Numbered from the stretch's first letter, positions 1-9,043 are shown. The stretch is 64,000 nt of DNA from Terriglobia bacterium (GCA_020072645.1 JAIQGK010000007.1:62001-126000); one strand, 5' to 3'. Made by a program: numbers and translations. Notes: a model not told the origin generated them from the letters alone.

Positions 1-96
1 GCCAAAGAACAGTTGGTGCTGTTGTTCGGTGTAATAGGTCAGTCCAGGCCACGGGTTGTCCATGGCAATCGCGGTAGCTGGGGGATGGGCGATCAT
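1..96 (-). CDS. nSTAND-type NTPase, N-terminal fragment (runs off window)
   Basis: Only the first 32 codons are inside the window. The start ATG (96-94) overlaps the TGA of the SIR2/TIR gene (95-93) as ATGA, and a strong ribosome site GGAGGT lies about 6 bases upstream of it, inside the preceding gene. The peptide contains NPWPGLTYYTEQQHQLFFG. This resembles the entry signature of nSTAND1 (novel STAND) NTPases, typically 'PYPGL.PF.EED...FFGR', which precedes the P-loop. The family members are large ATP-dependent switch proteins, often with C-terminal WD40 or TPR repeats, and are enriched in bacterial conflict systems. The P-loop itself is outside the window, so the assignment rests on this short signature and on the coupling to a TIR gene. 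Confidence 0.62.
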   Translation of the reverse strand, partial: MIAHPPATAIAMDNPWPGLTYYTEQQHQLFFG

Positions 97-1496
97 CGTG
101 ACCTCCGGTAATTTCGGATTCCACGGCTCAGAACTTCAATGAATTCCTGCGGCAACCCGCCGTCACGCAGACGAGTCCAGTGCAAATCCCGGTATGGCGC
201 ATCCACGAATGACGCGCTAGAGGGCGTGTCGTCGATGACTACTGCCTGCAAAAAGCAGTCATCTTTATGGCGTACTTCAGAAGCACGTTCGGCCCACTTC
301 CATTCTCGAAAGACAAAGCGTCCCTTTGCACCGGTTCGATCCAGGGAACGGGAGACGATTGCGATGAAGAATGACGCGTCTTCGATATTTTCCCGAATGA
401 CCCGCTGATATTCCTCTCCCGGTTCAAGACCACGTTCGTCCATCCAAGTGTCGATGTGGGCTGCTTCCAGTTGATCCCGGATTTCCCTCACCGTGGCACG
501 ATCTTCGCTGGCGTAACTCAGAAATACCGCGCCCCTCTTGAAAGCGGGAGGTGCATCTGGCGACTTGCCTTCCGGTTCCCCAGAGTCCGGCCGCTTGTAC
601 CGGCTCCGCCAGCGTTTATGTAGTTCGTCGACGAAAGCCACAGGAGACTGCTCCGTGAGCACGTGCGCGCGCCGGCGCTTCAGGTAATCTGCCAGACCCG
701 CATCGCAATGCGCGCTAATGTAGTAGATATTGATTGTTTCTTCGTGCCGTGCCGCCGGCAACGCGCCTCCGTGTAAGGCGTGAATAAAAAACCGTCCCAG
801 CCAGTCCGGGAAATTACAGCCTAGTAACAAAACCGCTTTTTGCTGGAGGTAGTCATAGAGACGTTGAGGCGCGTACTGCTGATCCAGCAGGGACCAACTG
901 TATTCGATCATGTCGTCTTCATTCTTGGCGAAGTCTCCCGCTACTTTACTGCTGGCCCCGAACAGGTAGAACAGACCGAGCATGTGCGAATCGGTGAAGT
1001 CGCCTGGCAAATCCGTCCGGGTTTTTGCGCCATGGGGCGTAAAGATAATCTCCTCAATTCGCTGGTGTTGTGACGCGCGCGCCTCTTCCAGCGCGTTCTT
1101 GAGCAGGTGATCGATGCTAGTGGTCACGTAGAGAGAAAAACTGAGGATCTCTGCCAGCTTCCGCAGCGCGCCTGGAACAGGCCATCTTGTATCTCGAAGC
1201 ACAGAGTCGATGTCGGATGCCAAGTCCCCAAGATTCTCCTTCTGGCTCAGTTCATTGGTGACTCTATACAGAGTGGATGCTGAGTCGCCATTTGGAACCG
1301 CCAAACCGGTCTGGTCAGCCAATGTGCGCCCCCACAAGTTGTAAAGCGGCGACTCCTGTCCCGGTTCACCAGATATGAGCAGTTCTGGGCCAACCACTGG
1401 AACCACGCATCCTTCAAGAATAAGATTGATTAGCTTGTCCCACTCTCGCTCGGTCAGTTGTGAGGTGATTGATGGCAAAACGGTAGATACATTCAT
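93..1496 (-). CDS. SIR2-like domain fused to C-terminal TIR domain
   Basis: 467 residues. The N-terminal ~300 residues look like a divergent SIR2-like fold: VPVVGPELL near residue 33 replaces the usual GxGxS loop, TTSID replaces TTNxD, YLFG sits where HLHG is common, and there is a late LLLGCNFPDWLGRFF segment. Residues 321-467 form a TIR domain starting AVFLSYASEDR; Glu398 in FREWKWA occupies the place of the catalytic NADase glutamate. Both folds are known NAD-handling domains in anti-phage and cell-suicide systems. The start is supported by GGAGG upstream. It is translationally coupled to an nSTAND-like gene, suggesting that the NTPase senses and this protein is the effector. The degenerate SIR2 loop may mean that part is a sensor and not an enzyme. 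Defence function is inferred. Confidence 0.8.
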   Translation of the reverse strand: MNVSTVLPSITSQLTEREWDKLINLILEGCVVPVVGPELLISGEPGQESPLYNLWGRTLADQTGLAVPNGDSASTLYRVTNELSQKENLGDLASDIDSVLRDTRWPVPGALRKLAEILSFSLYVTTSIDHLLKNALEEARASQHQRIEEIIFTPHGAKTRTDLPGDFTDSHMLGLFYLFGASSKVAGDFAKNEDDMIEYSWSLLDQQYAPQRLYDYLQQKAVLLLGCNFPDWLGRFFIHALHGGALPAARHEETINIYYISAHCDAGLADYLKRRRAHVLTEQSPVAFVDELHKRWRSRYKRPDSGEPEGKSPDAPPAFKRGAVFLSYASEDRATVREIRDQLEAAHIDTWMDERGLEPGEEYQRVIRENIEDASFFIAIVSRSLDRTGAKGRFVFREWKWAERASEVRHKDDCFLQAVVIDDTPSSASFVDAPYRDLHWTRLRDGGLPQEFIEVLSRGIRNYRRSR

Positions 1497-2889
1497 TCGT
1501 TCTGGCCTCCAAGTACTTTCTGGTGCAAGACATTGCCACCCGCGTGCAACTTGCTACAAGGAGGGGGATAAGGTTTCCACTTTGAAAGGACCTGATGTAG
1601 CTAGTTTTGACCATACTCTCAGCGAAACTCGAGGTCTGTGATCCACATCACAAAACTCCCATCGACATCAGTTAAGAGAAAACTTACAAGCCACGAGATG
1701 AAAGTCAATAACACAGCAGATGCTGTAGCAATGGACATATTAAAGAAGGCTGCAATAACTATAATGTCGCCTTATGAGACTGGTTTTGGCTGTGTGCGCT
1801 CTGCCACCATCCGCGCGGCGAATCCGTAACAAGGCTCTGGTTTGCGGTGTTTGCTGCTCTTGCAAGTAGTTTGGGGGCTGCCGTTTGCGGGGATTTCTTC
1901 GGCAGCCCCGTTTACGGCTGTAGTACCATCGGGCTGGCCCACAGTCGCAACTTGTTGGTAAGCGCGTGTGCGCGTTACCTATCTCAATCTCAAAACTTCC
2001 GCCGTGCGGGCTACTGCCGCATGTTCCCGCCGCCGACACCTGTCGTAATTAATAGGCCCCAGAATTTAGTTTGGGGCTGCCGTTTTGCGGGGCCGGCAGC
2101 CCCGTTCACGGCTGTAGAACCATCGGGCTGGCCCACAGTCGCAACTTGTCGTTCAAAACCATTCCAGGCAGTCTGTGCAGAGCACGTCTGCCTAAAACAC
2201 GTCTATGTAAAGCATGTCACCGCCATCGCACTATCACTCGCAGAAACCCTTGCCCTCATGGCTGCGCTCACAAAAGCTCCGTTCACGAATTCCTCTGCGT
2301 AAGAGGAAAAAACCACACCCGGCGGGGAGACCCTGTCCTGCGCGGACGGAATCGAAACAAGAATTCATTCCACCAGCCGGGTGCGGCACCACCTTCGAGC
2401 TCCACTGGAAGGCAGTTGAACTTATCCGGCAGCCTGCGTCTTGTCTGGCGGCCGGCAAAGCCCTCTTAAACTTTTTGAATAGGTCGCGGCGAGCACCTTC
2501 CCGCCCGGTTGCCGGGGAAGAGCTGTGGCCGTGGCCGAAAACACTTCAGTCATCGCCCATAAGCGAGCGCTGATTCATGTCCGGAAGGAAAACAAGCCTC
2601 TTAATTGTCAGGACCGCTGTCCTGGCAAAAAGAAAAACGGCATGTCGCGGCGGGCGTTATTTTTATTGTGTGAGGATGTATCGTCGCCTCTCTGAAAGGC
2701 GCGATTTTTGTTGGCTCCGCCGCCAACGATCTCTTTTACTAAGAGTTTGTTGAATGCATTGTGGACTCGTGCGGGCTTCCAAACTGTTCCCAAAAGAACA
2801 CATTTGGCGAAAAGTTCAATACGCTTTTCCCAAAATGGAACGCTGACCTTGTACGGAAGGACAACATCAACGCAGTCGATAAGCGAGAT
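1497..2889. other. Gene-poor region between SIR2/TIR and Crp/Fnr genes
   Basis: About 1.4 kb with no reading frame that reads like a protein. Several frames of 60-150 codons exist on both strands, but they are low-complexity translations of repeats. It contains two copies of a hairpin-bearing repeat (separate entry). A small inverted repeat near 2608-2629, CAGGAC/GTCCTG, could be a transcription end. Nothing else recognised. Confidence 0.5.
1867..2149. repeat. Direct repeat of ~85 bp, two copies, each with a GGCTGCC hairpin
   Basis: Copy one spans 1867-1955 and copy two 2067-2149, both in the same direction. Each begins TAGTTTGGGG, carries an inverted repeat GGGGCTGCCG ... CGGCAGCCCC, and then a conserved stretch ACCATCGGGCTGGCCCACAG followed by TCGCAACTTGT. 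The loops differ in length (longer in copy one), so the stem is conserved better than the loop. This fits a repeated extragenic element or a duplicated small structured RNA. No coding potential is conserved. Confidence 0.7.
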
Positions 2890-3615
2890 CTAATTTTCTT
2901 TGGAAATAATCGATCTGAGCGAACTGCGGACCAGCAGGTCGCCGCTGTAATCACCATCGTAGTCAATCAGGCCCTGCTTGCGGAAGTTATTTAAGAAAGT
3001 GCTTACCCGCGATCGCGACGTGCCGACAATCTCTGCCAGCGTCTCCTGGCTCACCTTGGGAATCACGATCTCCGACTGGCCTGAACCCTCGAAGCCGGCC
3101 AGCAGCAACAGGACGCGGGCCAGCCGCTTCTCGGCGGTATGAAAGAGCCGGTCAATCATGTCTTCCTGCATGCGCACGTTTCGCGCGACGATAAACGACA
3201 CGAAGAACTTGAAGAACTGCTGGTCGCGTCGCAAGACCTCAAGGATGGCTTTGCGCTCTGTCCGCAGCACCATGCCTTCGCAGATGGCAATGGCGCTTGT
3301 CGTGCGTATCGCATCATCTGCCGCGATGCATTCTTCGCCCAGGAAATCCCCCGCTCGCAACAGCGCAGTCGTCGCTTCCTTGCCTTCCGCGGAAACAGCC
3401 GTCAGCTTGATCCGCCCCTTGAGCAGATAAAATATGCAGTCCGCGGGCATGGCTTGGTAAAACACCGCATCTTTCTTTTTCAGTCGAATGACGCTGCTGT
3501 TGACACCCGGTGCGCGCAAACACGCCACCGGGCCGTCAGCCCAGGCAGGTGGGGCTTTGGTCCCCTGGCCGGAAGCAGGGACTATTCTGTTGTCAGGCTT
3601 GCTGTCTCTTTCCAT
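2890..3615 (-). CDS. Crp/Fnr family transcriptional regulator
   Basis: 241 residues, a normal length plus a ~35-residue disordered N-terminus. Residues 41-125 form a cyclic-nucleotide-binding-like beta-roll (FYLLKGRIKL, GDFLGEE). Residues 130-160 are the dimerisation helix. Residues 188-219 are the winged helix-turn-helix (VSQETLAEIVGTSRSRVSTF). There is no N-terminal cysteine cluster like that of Fnr, so oxygen sensing through an iron-sulphur centre is unlikely. The Arg-Ser pair for cAMP binding in Crp is not seen at the usual place, so the ligand is unknown. It lies downstream of the large exported protein at 3719-7480 on the same strand, separated by a hairpin, and is probably transcribed alone. 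Confidence 0.9.
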   Translation of the reverse strand: MERDSKPDNRIVPASGQGTKAPPAWADGPVACLRAPGVNSSVIRLKKKDAVFYQAMPADCIFYLLKGRIKLTAVSAEGKEATTALLRAGDFLGEECIAADDAIRTTSAIAICEGMVLRTERKAILEVLRRDQQFFKFFVSFIVARNVRMQEDMIDRLFHTAEKRLARVLLLLAGFEGSGQSEIVIPKVSQETLAEIVGTSRSRVSTFLNNFRKQGLIDYDGDYSGDLLVRSSLRSIISKEN

Positions 3616-3657
3616 CCGTCAGCTCATCCGTAGCGAAAACACTGATCTTGCACTTGC

Positions 3658-3692
3658 GCAGCGACGCCCGCCCGGAAAACGGGCATCGCTGC
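3658..3692 (-). terminator. Hairpin between exported-protein gene and Crp/Fnr gene
   Basis: Inverted repeat GCAGCGA-GCCCG ... CGGGC-TCGCTGC with an A-rich loop (on the plus strand) directly downstream of the 3719-7480 gene on the minus strand. The stem is strong with small bulges. There is no clear T-tract, so it may be a factor-assisted terminator or an mRNA 3'-end stabiliser. Confidence 0.55.
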
Positions 3693-3718
3693 TTTCTGCT
3701 CACGTCAAACTTTTTTTT

Positions 3719-6700
3719 TCATGGCTCCGGAAGCGGCCTTGGGCCCACCGGACGCCTGAGAAGATTCGGATCAATCGTTGGCTGGACCGGTGGTGGCGTG
3801 CCACCACTTCCGGTCGTTGGAACTTCATGCGGCATCAGCACGAGTGCATAGTTGTTTGCCGGATTTGGATCTCTGCCCTGGAACCTGACTCGCGCCGCGG
3901 CTTTGGCGGTGCTTGCGCTTGGCGCTACTTCCACGATCACCGTCCAGCTCTGGCCCGGAAGCAGAGTGCCCACCCGGCACTCGAAGCGAGTCGCATTCAT
4001 GATGCCTTTCGACTGCGTGCACGTCCCGCCCAATGAGTCCGTCATCGACTGAATTGTTGCGCTCGCGGGCAAATGCTGTACCAGCACAACGCCACTCGCC
4101 GTCATCGACCCAAGATTCCTGACTTGCCATGTGACTGTTCCACTCGCAGCTCCATCAGCGTAACTCCCGCTCAGCTCAAGATCAGTAATGCTCGCTGGTG
4201 CAGGTGCAGGAGTTGGGCTTGGCGTCGGCGTCGGACTTGGACTGGGATTTGGAACGGGAACTGGCGTTGGTGTTGGGTTTGGCGCAGGAGCCGGAGTCGG
4301 ACTTGGCGTCGGCGTCGGATTTGGGGGAGGGGGAGGATCCGCGACATTTGTTGTCACGCTGGCAATTCCACTTGCCGGATTCGCCAAAGTCATCGCGTGG
4401 CCGGTTGCATCTTGCGCCTGTAGGCTGGATTTATTTGTCACCGTCGCCAAAACGGTCTCTGTGATTCCAACAGCTACGGTAGTTCCAGCAGGCACGCTGC
4501 CAAGATTGCACGTAACCGCTGCGGCCGCTGTGGTGCATGTTCCCTGGCTTGGCCTTGCAGAGGCAACCGATGCGCTGCTTGCCGCGAAAGCGTCCGTAAC
4601 AATTACTTGAGGCACTGCCGCGCTGCCGTTGTTCGTTACCAGGATTGCGTATCCAGCATTGGAGTTCGTGGGTAACGAAGTTGGCCCGCTGATGCTTACC
4701 GCAAGATTCGCCACCGCTGGCGCTGGAGGCGGCACCGGCGGAGCCGGCGCCGATGGAGTGACCGCGTTCGACGGCAGAGATGGCAGGCTATCGCCGACCT
4801 GGTTAGTCGCAACCACCACGAATGTATAAGTAACGCCATTCGTTAAGCCAGTGATTAAGACTGACGTCTGGGCTGCCGGGACGGTGATCGATCGCTCAAT
4901 CTGGTTTTGAATCTCCACATCAACGTGATAGGTAATGATCGGGAATCCGCCGTTCAGATAATCCGGAACCCCAGTCCATGCAACTGAAGCTGACGAATCG
5001 TGTCCAGCAGCAGCCACGTTCGTCGCCGGCTTCGGCACCGACGGCGCAAAGGGCATGATGATCAAGCTGGGTTTTGAAAATAGGCTGGTTCCAACGTCAT
5101 CCGTTGCCGCAACTTCAAATTGATAACGAACGCCGTTGACCAATCCATTGATGGTGATCGATGTAGGCACCTCTGTGGAGCCCGGCGGCGCAGTCACGAT
5201 TACATCCGGCATGCTCAAGCCCGGAGAATTAAATAGATTATGCACCGTGTAGCTGGTCACAGCCTGTCCGTCTGGAGACGGAACCCAACTCACCTGCGCT
5301 GATGCATTGCCGGCTGTCGCCACCACATTCAACGGCGGGCCCGGAATAGCCGGTGTAACCGGCTGCGGAGCTACCACCCACCAATGCCCCTGTTGCGGCA
5401 AAAGACCCGCCGCCGGATCGTCAGCCACGTACAGCGTCAGGTCACCGGGATCCAGAGTCATGGCGCTGAGCAACTGGAAACCGCTGGCGTAACTCAGGTT
5501 GACCTGGAACGACACTGGATCAACCAGAGAGATGCTTCCCGGCTGCCCCACAAACAGAGTTCGGCCATTCAGCGCAGGATAGATCTGGTCGCTCATCACA
5601 AACGATGGAGTAGCCGTTTCTCTCTGCAGAAAATTGGTGCCGTGGCAGGGATTCAGCCCATTCTGCGGCGTCATGCATTGGTCGGCGTTGGGAATGATGA
5701 ACGCCGCGCGTCCGTCACCACCATATAGATCGTGACCAATCCATCCCAAACCCATATCTCGAACGTTGTCCGGGGTGCTGCCGATCACCTGCACGTTGGT
5801 GCAGGGCACGGGATCTGTGGATGGCGCGGTTATTCGAAGAATGTCGCCGCTGGCTTTAAAACCTACATAAAGATTATCGTCAGGGCCCAGCACCGCGGAG
5901 TTAGGAACGTTCCCGGCAATGCCGCAACCTGGAAGTCCGTTGCGTCCTACACCGCCGTTTCCGGCCAACACTTCCTGGTGGATGATATCGATGCCGCCAT
6001 GTCCATTGTCTGCCCCTGGAATAAAGTGCAGACGGAAAACACCGTGGGTGTTGGATTGCATGTCCACGGTGTAAAGATTGTTGGTGTTTGGATCAAAGGC
6101 CATCTGTCCCGGCTTGAACTGCACTCCGGCAACAAACGGAATGCAGGTGGCCGCATTCATCAAGTGTGGGCCGGGAGAATCAATATCAGGATCGAGCCTG
6201 CACAAGCCAAATCCGCCTGTGTCGCCTGACCACAGATGCCGATACGGCTTGCCGCTGGCAGGGTTGATCCCCGAACCGGTCAGTACCGCGCCGCCCGCGG
6301 GAGCTGTTACGCCATCGGCAAACTTTACCAACGTTGCAGGACGAATGCTCAAGCCATGAGTGCCAACATTCCACCAGCGTCCAAAGCCGCCGGCAATTCC
6401 TTCTGTAGGATCATCGGCGATATACAGGTTCATGTTTGTGCCGTCCAACGCCATGCCGCTCAAGAACTGAAAGCCTGAGGCATAGTTCATGGTGACCTGC
6501 ATGGTTGCCAAATCAACCAGGGTCACGTCACTGGGATTGCCGACAAATAAGTTTCTTCCGTTGAGCGCAGGGTAAAGCTGATCACTCATTACAAAGCTGG
6601 GCACGGCGGTTTGCGCCACAAGAATGTTGGTGCCGTGGCAAAGCGTGTTGCCATTCTGCGGCGTAAGGCATTGATCGCCGTTGGGAATCACCCACGCTGC

Positions 6701-7480
6701 GAGTCCGTCGCCGCCAAAAAGATCATGGCCAATAAAGCCCAGGCCAAAGTTCTTTCTGCCGTCCGCAGTGCTTCCGATCACTTGCACATTGCCGCAAGGC
6801 AGCGGCTCGGTTTGGGGGGCGGCCACCCGCAGGATGTCTCCGCTGGCTTTAAACCCTATATAAAGGTTGCCGTCAGGCCCGAGCACGGCAGAATTGGGAA
6901 CGTTTCCGGCGATACCGCAGCCGGGCAATGCCTGCCGCCCTGCGAGCTGGTTGCCGCCAAGAACCTCTGTGTGAATGGGATCTACGGAGCCATGGCCGCT
7001 TCCTCCCGAGGGAAGGTAGTGCAATCGGAAGATCCCTCGGGAGTTGGCCTGCAGGTCCACCGCATAAATGTTATTAAGAAGAGGATCGAAAGCGAATTGA
7101 CCGGGCTTGAACTGGACGCCATCAACAAAAGGCATACAAAATCCGGCGTTTAAAAAATGCGGCCCGGGCGTGTCCACATCCGGGTCAATACGGCAAAGGC
7201 CAAAGCCTCCCTGATCACTGGTCCATAGATGACGATATGGTGCGCCGGTCTTTGGATTAATTGCGGTGCCACTCAAAACCATTCCGCCGCCGGGTGAAGT
7301 TACACCCGTGGCAAACGGCGTTGGCGTTTGGGCGCTTAACGTGGGAGGCGCCATGCCCGCGAAGATTACAAGGCTGATCCAAAATCTTGAGGCCAGGCAC
7401 GCCATCAGGTTGAGCCATGGTCTTAGAACTGCGTTGATTGTTCCATCCGTCGTGCCCGTTAAGTCCATCATCGTCGTCAT
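3719..7480 (-). CDS. Large exported protein: two propeller-like modules, FN3 pair, DUF11 (paralog 1)
   Basis: 1253 residues, the longest of four paralogs here. A long signal peptide ends around residue 50 (hydrophobic FWISLVIFAGM, then TLSAQ). Two tandem ~330-residue modules (about 55-380 and 385-710) each contain YRHLW, CR(I/L)DPD, FKPGQ, NLY(I/V)GFKASGDILR and GxxxDQCxTPQNG; these resemble NHL-like beta-propeller repeats and are rich in conserved cysteines. Two fibronectin type III domains (about 713-810, 812-910), a DUF11 domain (about 920-1040), a Pro-Thr-Pro-Ser linker (about 1045-1095) and a second DUF11-like domain follow. There is no sorting motif or membrane anchor. The start could be codon 1 or codon 4 (ATG ACG ACG ATG); the AAGGA site fits the second better. 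Likely cell-surface or secreted; substrate and partner unknown. Confidence 0.85.
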   Translation of the reverse strand: MTTMMDLTGTTDGTINAVLRPWLNLMACLASRFWISLVIFAGMAPPTLSAQTPTPFATGVTSPGGGMVLSGTAINPKTGAPYRHLWTSDQGGFGLCRIDPDVDTPGPHFLNAGFCMPFVDGVQFKPGQFAFDPLLNNIYAVDLQANSRGIFRLHYLPSGGSGHGSVDPIHTEVLGGNQLAGRQALPGCGIAGNVPNSAVLGPDGNLYIGFKASGDILRVAAPQTEPLPCGNVQVIGSTADGRKNFGLGFIGHDLFGGDGLAAWVIPNGDQCLTPQNGNTLCHGTNILVAQTAVPSFVMSDQLYPALNGRNLFVGNPSDVTLVDLATMQVTMNYASGFQFLSGMALDGTNMNLYIADDPTEGIAGGFGRWWNVGTHGLSIRPATLVKFADGVTAPAGGAVLTGSGINPASGKPYRHLWSGDTGGFGLCRLDPDIDSPGPHLMNAATCIPFVAGVQFKPGQMAFDPNTNNLYTVDMQSNTHGVFRLHFIPGADNGHGGIDIIHQEVLAGNGGVGRNGLPGCGIAGNVPNSAVLGPDDNLYVGFKASGDILRITAPSTDPVPCTNVQVIGSTPDNVRDMGLGWIGHDLYGGDGRAAFIIPNADQCMTPQNGLNPCHGTNFLQRETATPSFVMSDQIYPALNGRTLFVGQPGSISLVDPVSFQVNLSYASGFQLLSAMTLDPGDLTLYVADDPAAGLLPQQGHWWVVAPQPVTPAIPGPPLNVVATAGNASAQVSWVPSPDGQAVTSYTVHNLFNSPGLSMPDVIVTAPPGSTEVPTSITINGLVNGVRYQFEVAATDDVGTSLFSKPSLIIMPFAPSVPKPATNVAAAGHDSSASVAWTGVPDYLNGGFPIITYHVDVEIQNQIERSITVPAAQTSVLITGLTNGVTYTFVVVATNQVGDSLPSLPSNAVTPSAPAPPVPPPAPAVANLAVSISGPTSLPTNSNAGYAILVTNNGSAAVPQVIVTDAFAASSASVASARPSQGTCTTAAAAVTCNLGSVPAGTTVAVGITETVLATVTNKSSLQAQDATGHAMTLANPASGIASVTTNVADPPPPPNPTPTPSPTPAPAPNPTPTPVPVPNPSPSPTPTPSPTPAPAPASITDLELSGSYADGAASGTVTWQVRNLGSMTASGVVLVQHLPASATIQSMTDSLGGTCTQSKGIMNATRFECRVGTLLPGQSWTVIVEVAPSASTAKAAARVRFQGRDPNPANNYALVLMPHEVPTTGSGGTPPPVQPTIDPNLLRRPVGPRPLPEP

Positions 7481-7675
7481 CCTTTACTGTCTGGAGGCTA
7501 CTGAATCGAGAAAGCCAAATTCATTTGAGCGCAAGAGGTCCCGTCCGCTTGACGGAGAACCGCCGCGAGCCAAAAAACTTTATTTCTTTGCGATAAACGC
7601 TATGCGCGCTGTGCTGGGCTGATTGGACCGTAAAAGGAAAGCTGGCTAAAACTACGTAAGAGTCGTCACGCTTTT

Positions 7676-7838
7676 GAGCCGGGTGTAATGCTTGCCTTCC
7701 ACTTCCGCCGATCAGGGCCACAGCACAGATGGGTCCACCCAGGAGCCTGAAAACTTTTCAGTCTTGATGGTTTGCCGGGAACTGATCGGTTGTTATCTGA
7801 TCAGCGCGTGAGATGGCCCGCAAAAACATCAGAGCCCG
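7676..7838 (-). promoter_or_regulatory. Conserved leader A upstream of paralog 1
   Basis: On the minus strand this ~160-base segment lies about 190 bases before the paralog 1 start. It is clearly homologous to leader B at 8680-8854. Shared blocks on the minus strand are TCACGCGCTG, ACTGAAAAG, CTCCTGGGTGGACC, GGCGGAAG, and GGCA(A/G)GCATTACACCCGGC. Copy A contains stems GATCAG/GATCAG-type and CTGAAAA/TTTTCAG. The conservation of blocks with variable spacers suggests a structured 5' leader RNA. It does not match any riboswitch consensus I know. Confidence 0.55.
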
Positions 7839-7955
7839 TCTGATGCCGAAAAACTTATGTCACCAATTTCAACAAACTGCCTTCATTCAATCTTGCTTAC
7901 GAAATACAACTTAAGCTCAAACTTTTATCGGCGCGACCAAACCTGCTGAAGAAGC

Positions 7956-8001
7956 GAAGTTGGATGATTGTCTTGCAGATTTACATCAACCATCCAACTT
8001 C
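7956..8001. repeat. GAAGTTGG hairpin, copy 1
   Basis: Perfect 11-bp inverted repeat GAAGTTGGATG ... CATCCAACTTC with a 24-base loop. It is one of five such hairpins between 7.9 and 28.4 kb. On the minus strand it precedes leader A by about 120 bases. A CCTGG/CCAGG hairpin (near 8053-8070) follows on the plus strand, as it does for copy 2. Confidence 0.8.
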
Positions 8002-8155
8002 AAAATCGTGCAGGTAAAACACTTAAGGTGTTGCCACAACATCCTGGCCGCGCTCCAGGAATCTTATGATTGCGATTTATCTATTTCTCTCTGTTCAGCC
8101 AGTCGTTTAATAAAAAGCTGCGTGCTGGCTGTAATGATTAAAATCTCCGGAGGCC

Positions 8156-8198
8156 GGGCAGCTTGTGAGCCAGAGAGGTAGAGCCCACTCAGCTGCCC
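8156..8198. repeat. GGGCAGCT/AGCTGCCC inverted repeat
   Basis: Perfect 8-bp arms enclosing 27 bases. A similar CCGGGCAGC ... GCTGCC hairpin stands beside GAAGTTGG copy 5 at 28227-28260, so this stem may be part of the same repeated intergenic module. Confidence 0.5.
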
Positions 8199-8284
8199 AA
8201 CTCCTTGCAATTGACACCGAAAAGAGCGTTTTAGGAAATTTGTTCGGTATGGCCTCCTTTCGCATCGCCTCAAGCTAAACTTTT

Positions 8285-8482
8285 TCATGGGCTGTTAAGT
8301 GCCGCTGCCGGCAAATGAATACTGTTGCGCTCCTGCGTGAAATTCAGGGTCCCCTGGACAGAGAGCGCCTTTAATCCGATCCATAATTTTGCGATCAACA
8401 TTGCCCGCACATGGATCCATGGCTCGACCGATTTGGTTGAAGTCTTATTTACAACGCCGTTAAGAGATTTTATCGTCATCAT
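8285..8482 (-). pseudogene. Remnant of a paralog N-terminus
   Basis: On the minus strand the frame reads MMTIKSLNG ... PWIHVRAMLIAKLWIGL, alignable with the signal-peptide region of paralog 1 (MMDLTGTTDG ... PWLNLMACLASRFWISL). Homology fades after about 45 codons, and the rest of the gene is missing. Leader B lies about 200 bases upstream, almost the same distance as leader A from paralog 1, which supports a duplicated unit that later decayed. Confidence 0.55.
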
Positions 8483-8679
8483 CCTTCCCGTTCCGGAAGC
8501 ATCGCTTCCTAGAAAATCGCATCGTGTGATTTGCACACTGCAATGGCGGACAAAAGCCGCCAACATCAATATTCATTCCTGGAGTATGGTGTGCATGCGC
8601 TGGGACCGGATGGAAAACAATCCGCCGGCAGAATGGCCAAAGGAAGGATCGGCTAACTTGATCGTGAAACTCACGCTAA

Positions 8680-8854
8680 GAGCCGGGTGTAATGCCTGCC
8701 TAATTGGTCTTTGCTTCCGCCAAGTCAGGGCGTTGCACCAACGGTCCACCCAGGAGTCTGAAAGATATTCTTTTCAGTATTGATGTTTTATCGGGAAACC
8801 GGTCTGTGAAATCTGACCAGCGCGTGAGAAGAACCCGGAAGAACATCAAAGCCG
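8680..8854 (-). promoter_or_regulatory. Conserved leader B upstream of the decayed paralog start
   Basis: Diverged copy of leader A with the same order of conserved blocks (minus strand: TCACGCGCTGGTCAGAT, ACTGAAAAG, CTCCTGGGTGGACC, GGCGGAAGC, GGCAGGCATTACACCCGGC). Indels fall between blocks. No gene of normal length follows it now. Confidence 0.5.
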
Positions 8855-9002
8855 TCGATGGGTAGAGAATGGACTTTAGTAATTAGAGACAAATTAAAGC
8901 GACATTAAAGTTATTAAGAAAGCAATCGAATCGGCCAGTCGAGTACACGCACAAATCCACCGTCGCATATTTTCAAACGATTCAATTGTCGAATGAAAAA
9001 AC

Positions 9003-9043
9003 GAAGTTGGGCAAACCCGATCTAACAGGAGCCGCCCAACTTC
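9003..9043. repeat. GAAGTTGG hairpin, copy 2
   Basis: Perfect 10-bp arms GAAGTTGGGC ... GCCCAACTTC. A CCTGG-CCGCGCT-CCAGG hairpin and GAATC follow at about 9092-9112, identical to the sequence after copy 1. The 8855-9829 stretch around copies 2 and 3 holds no readable gene. Confidence 0.8.

Noticed and set aside
2071-2573. Overlapping plus-strand frames in the left gene desert
   Set aside because: No ribosome site, composition dominated by repeats and Arg/Pro/Ser, no similarity to a protein family.
4195-4345. Tandem repeat or CRISPR-like array in paralog 1
   Set aside because: It encodes the Pro-Thr-Pro-Ser linker; periodicity comes from the codons. There are no direct repeats with unique spacers anywhere in the window.
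7676-7838. Leader A as a GEMM riboswitch because of GGCAAACCATC
   Set aside because: The required GACGCAAAGCC partner is absent, and leader B lacks GGCAAACC altogether.
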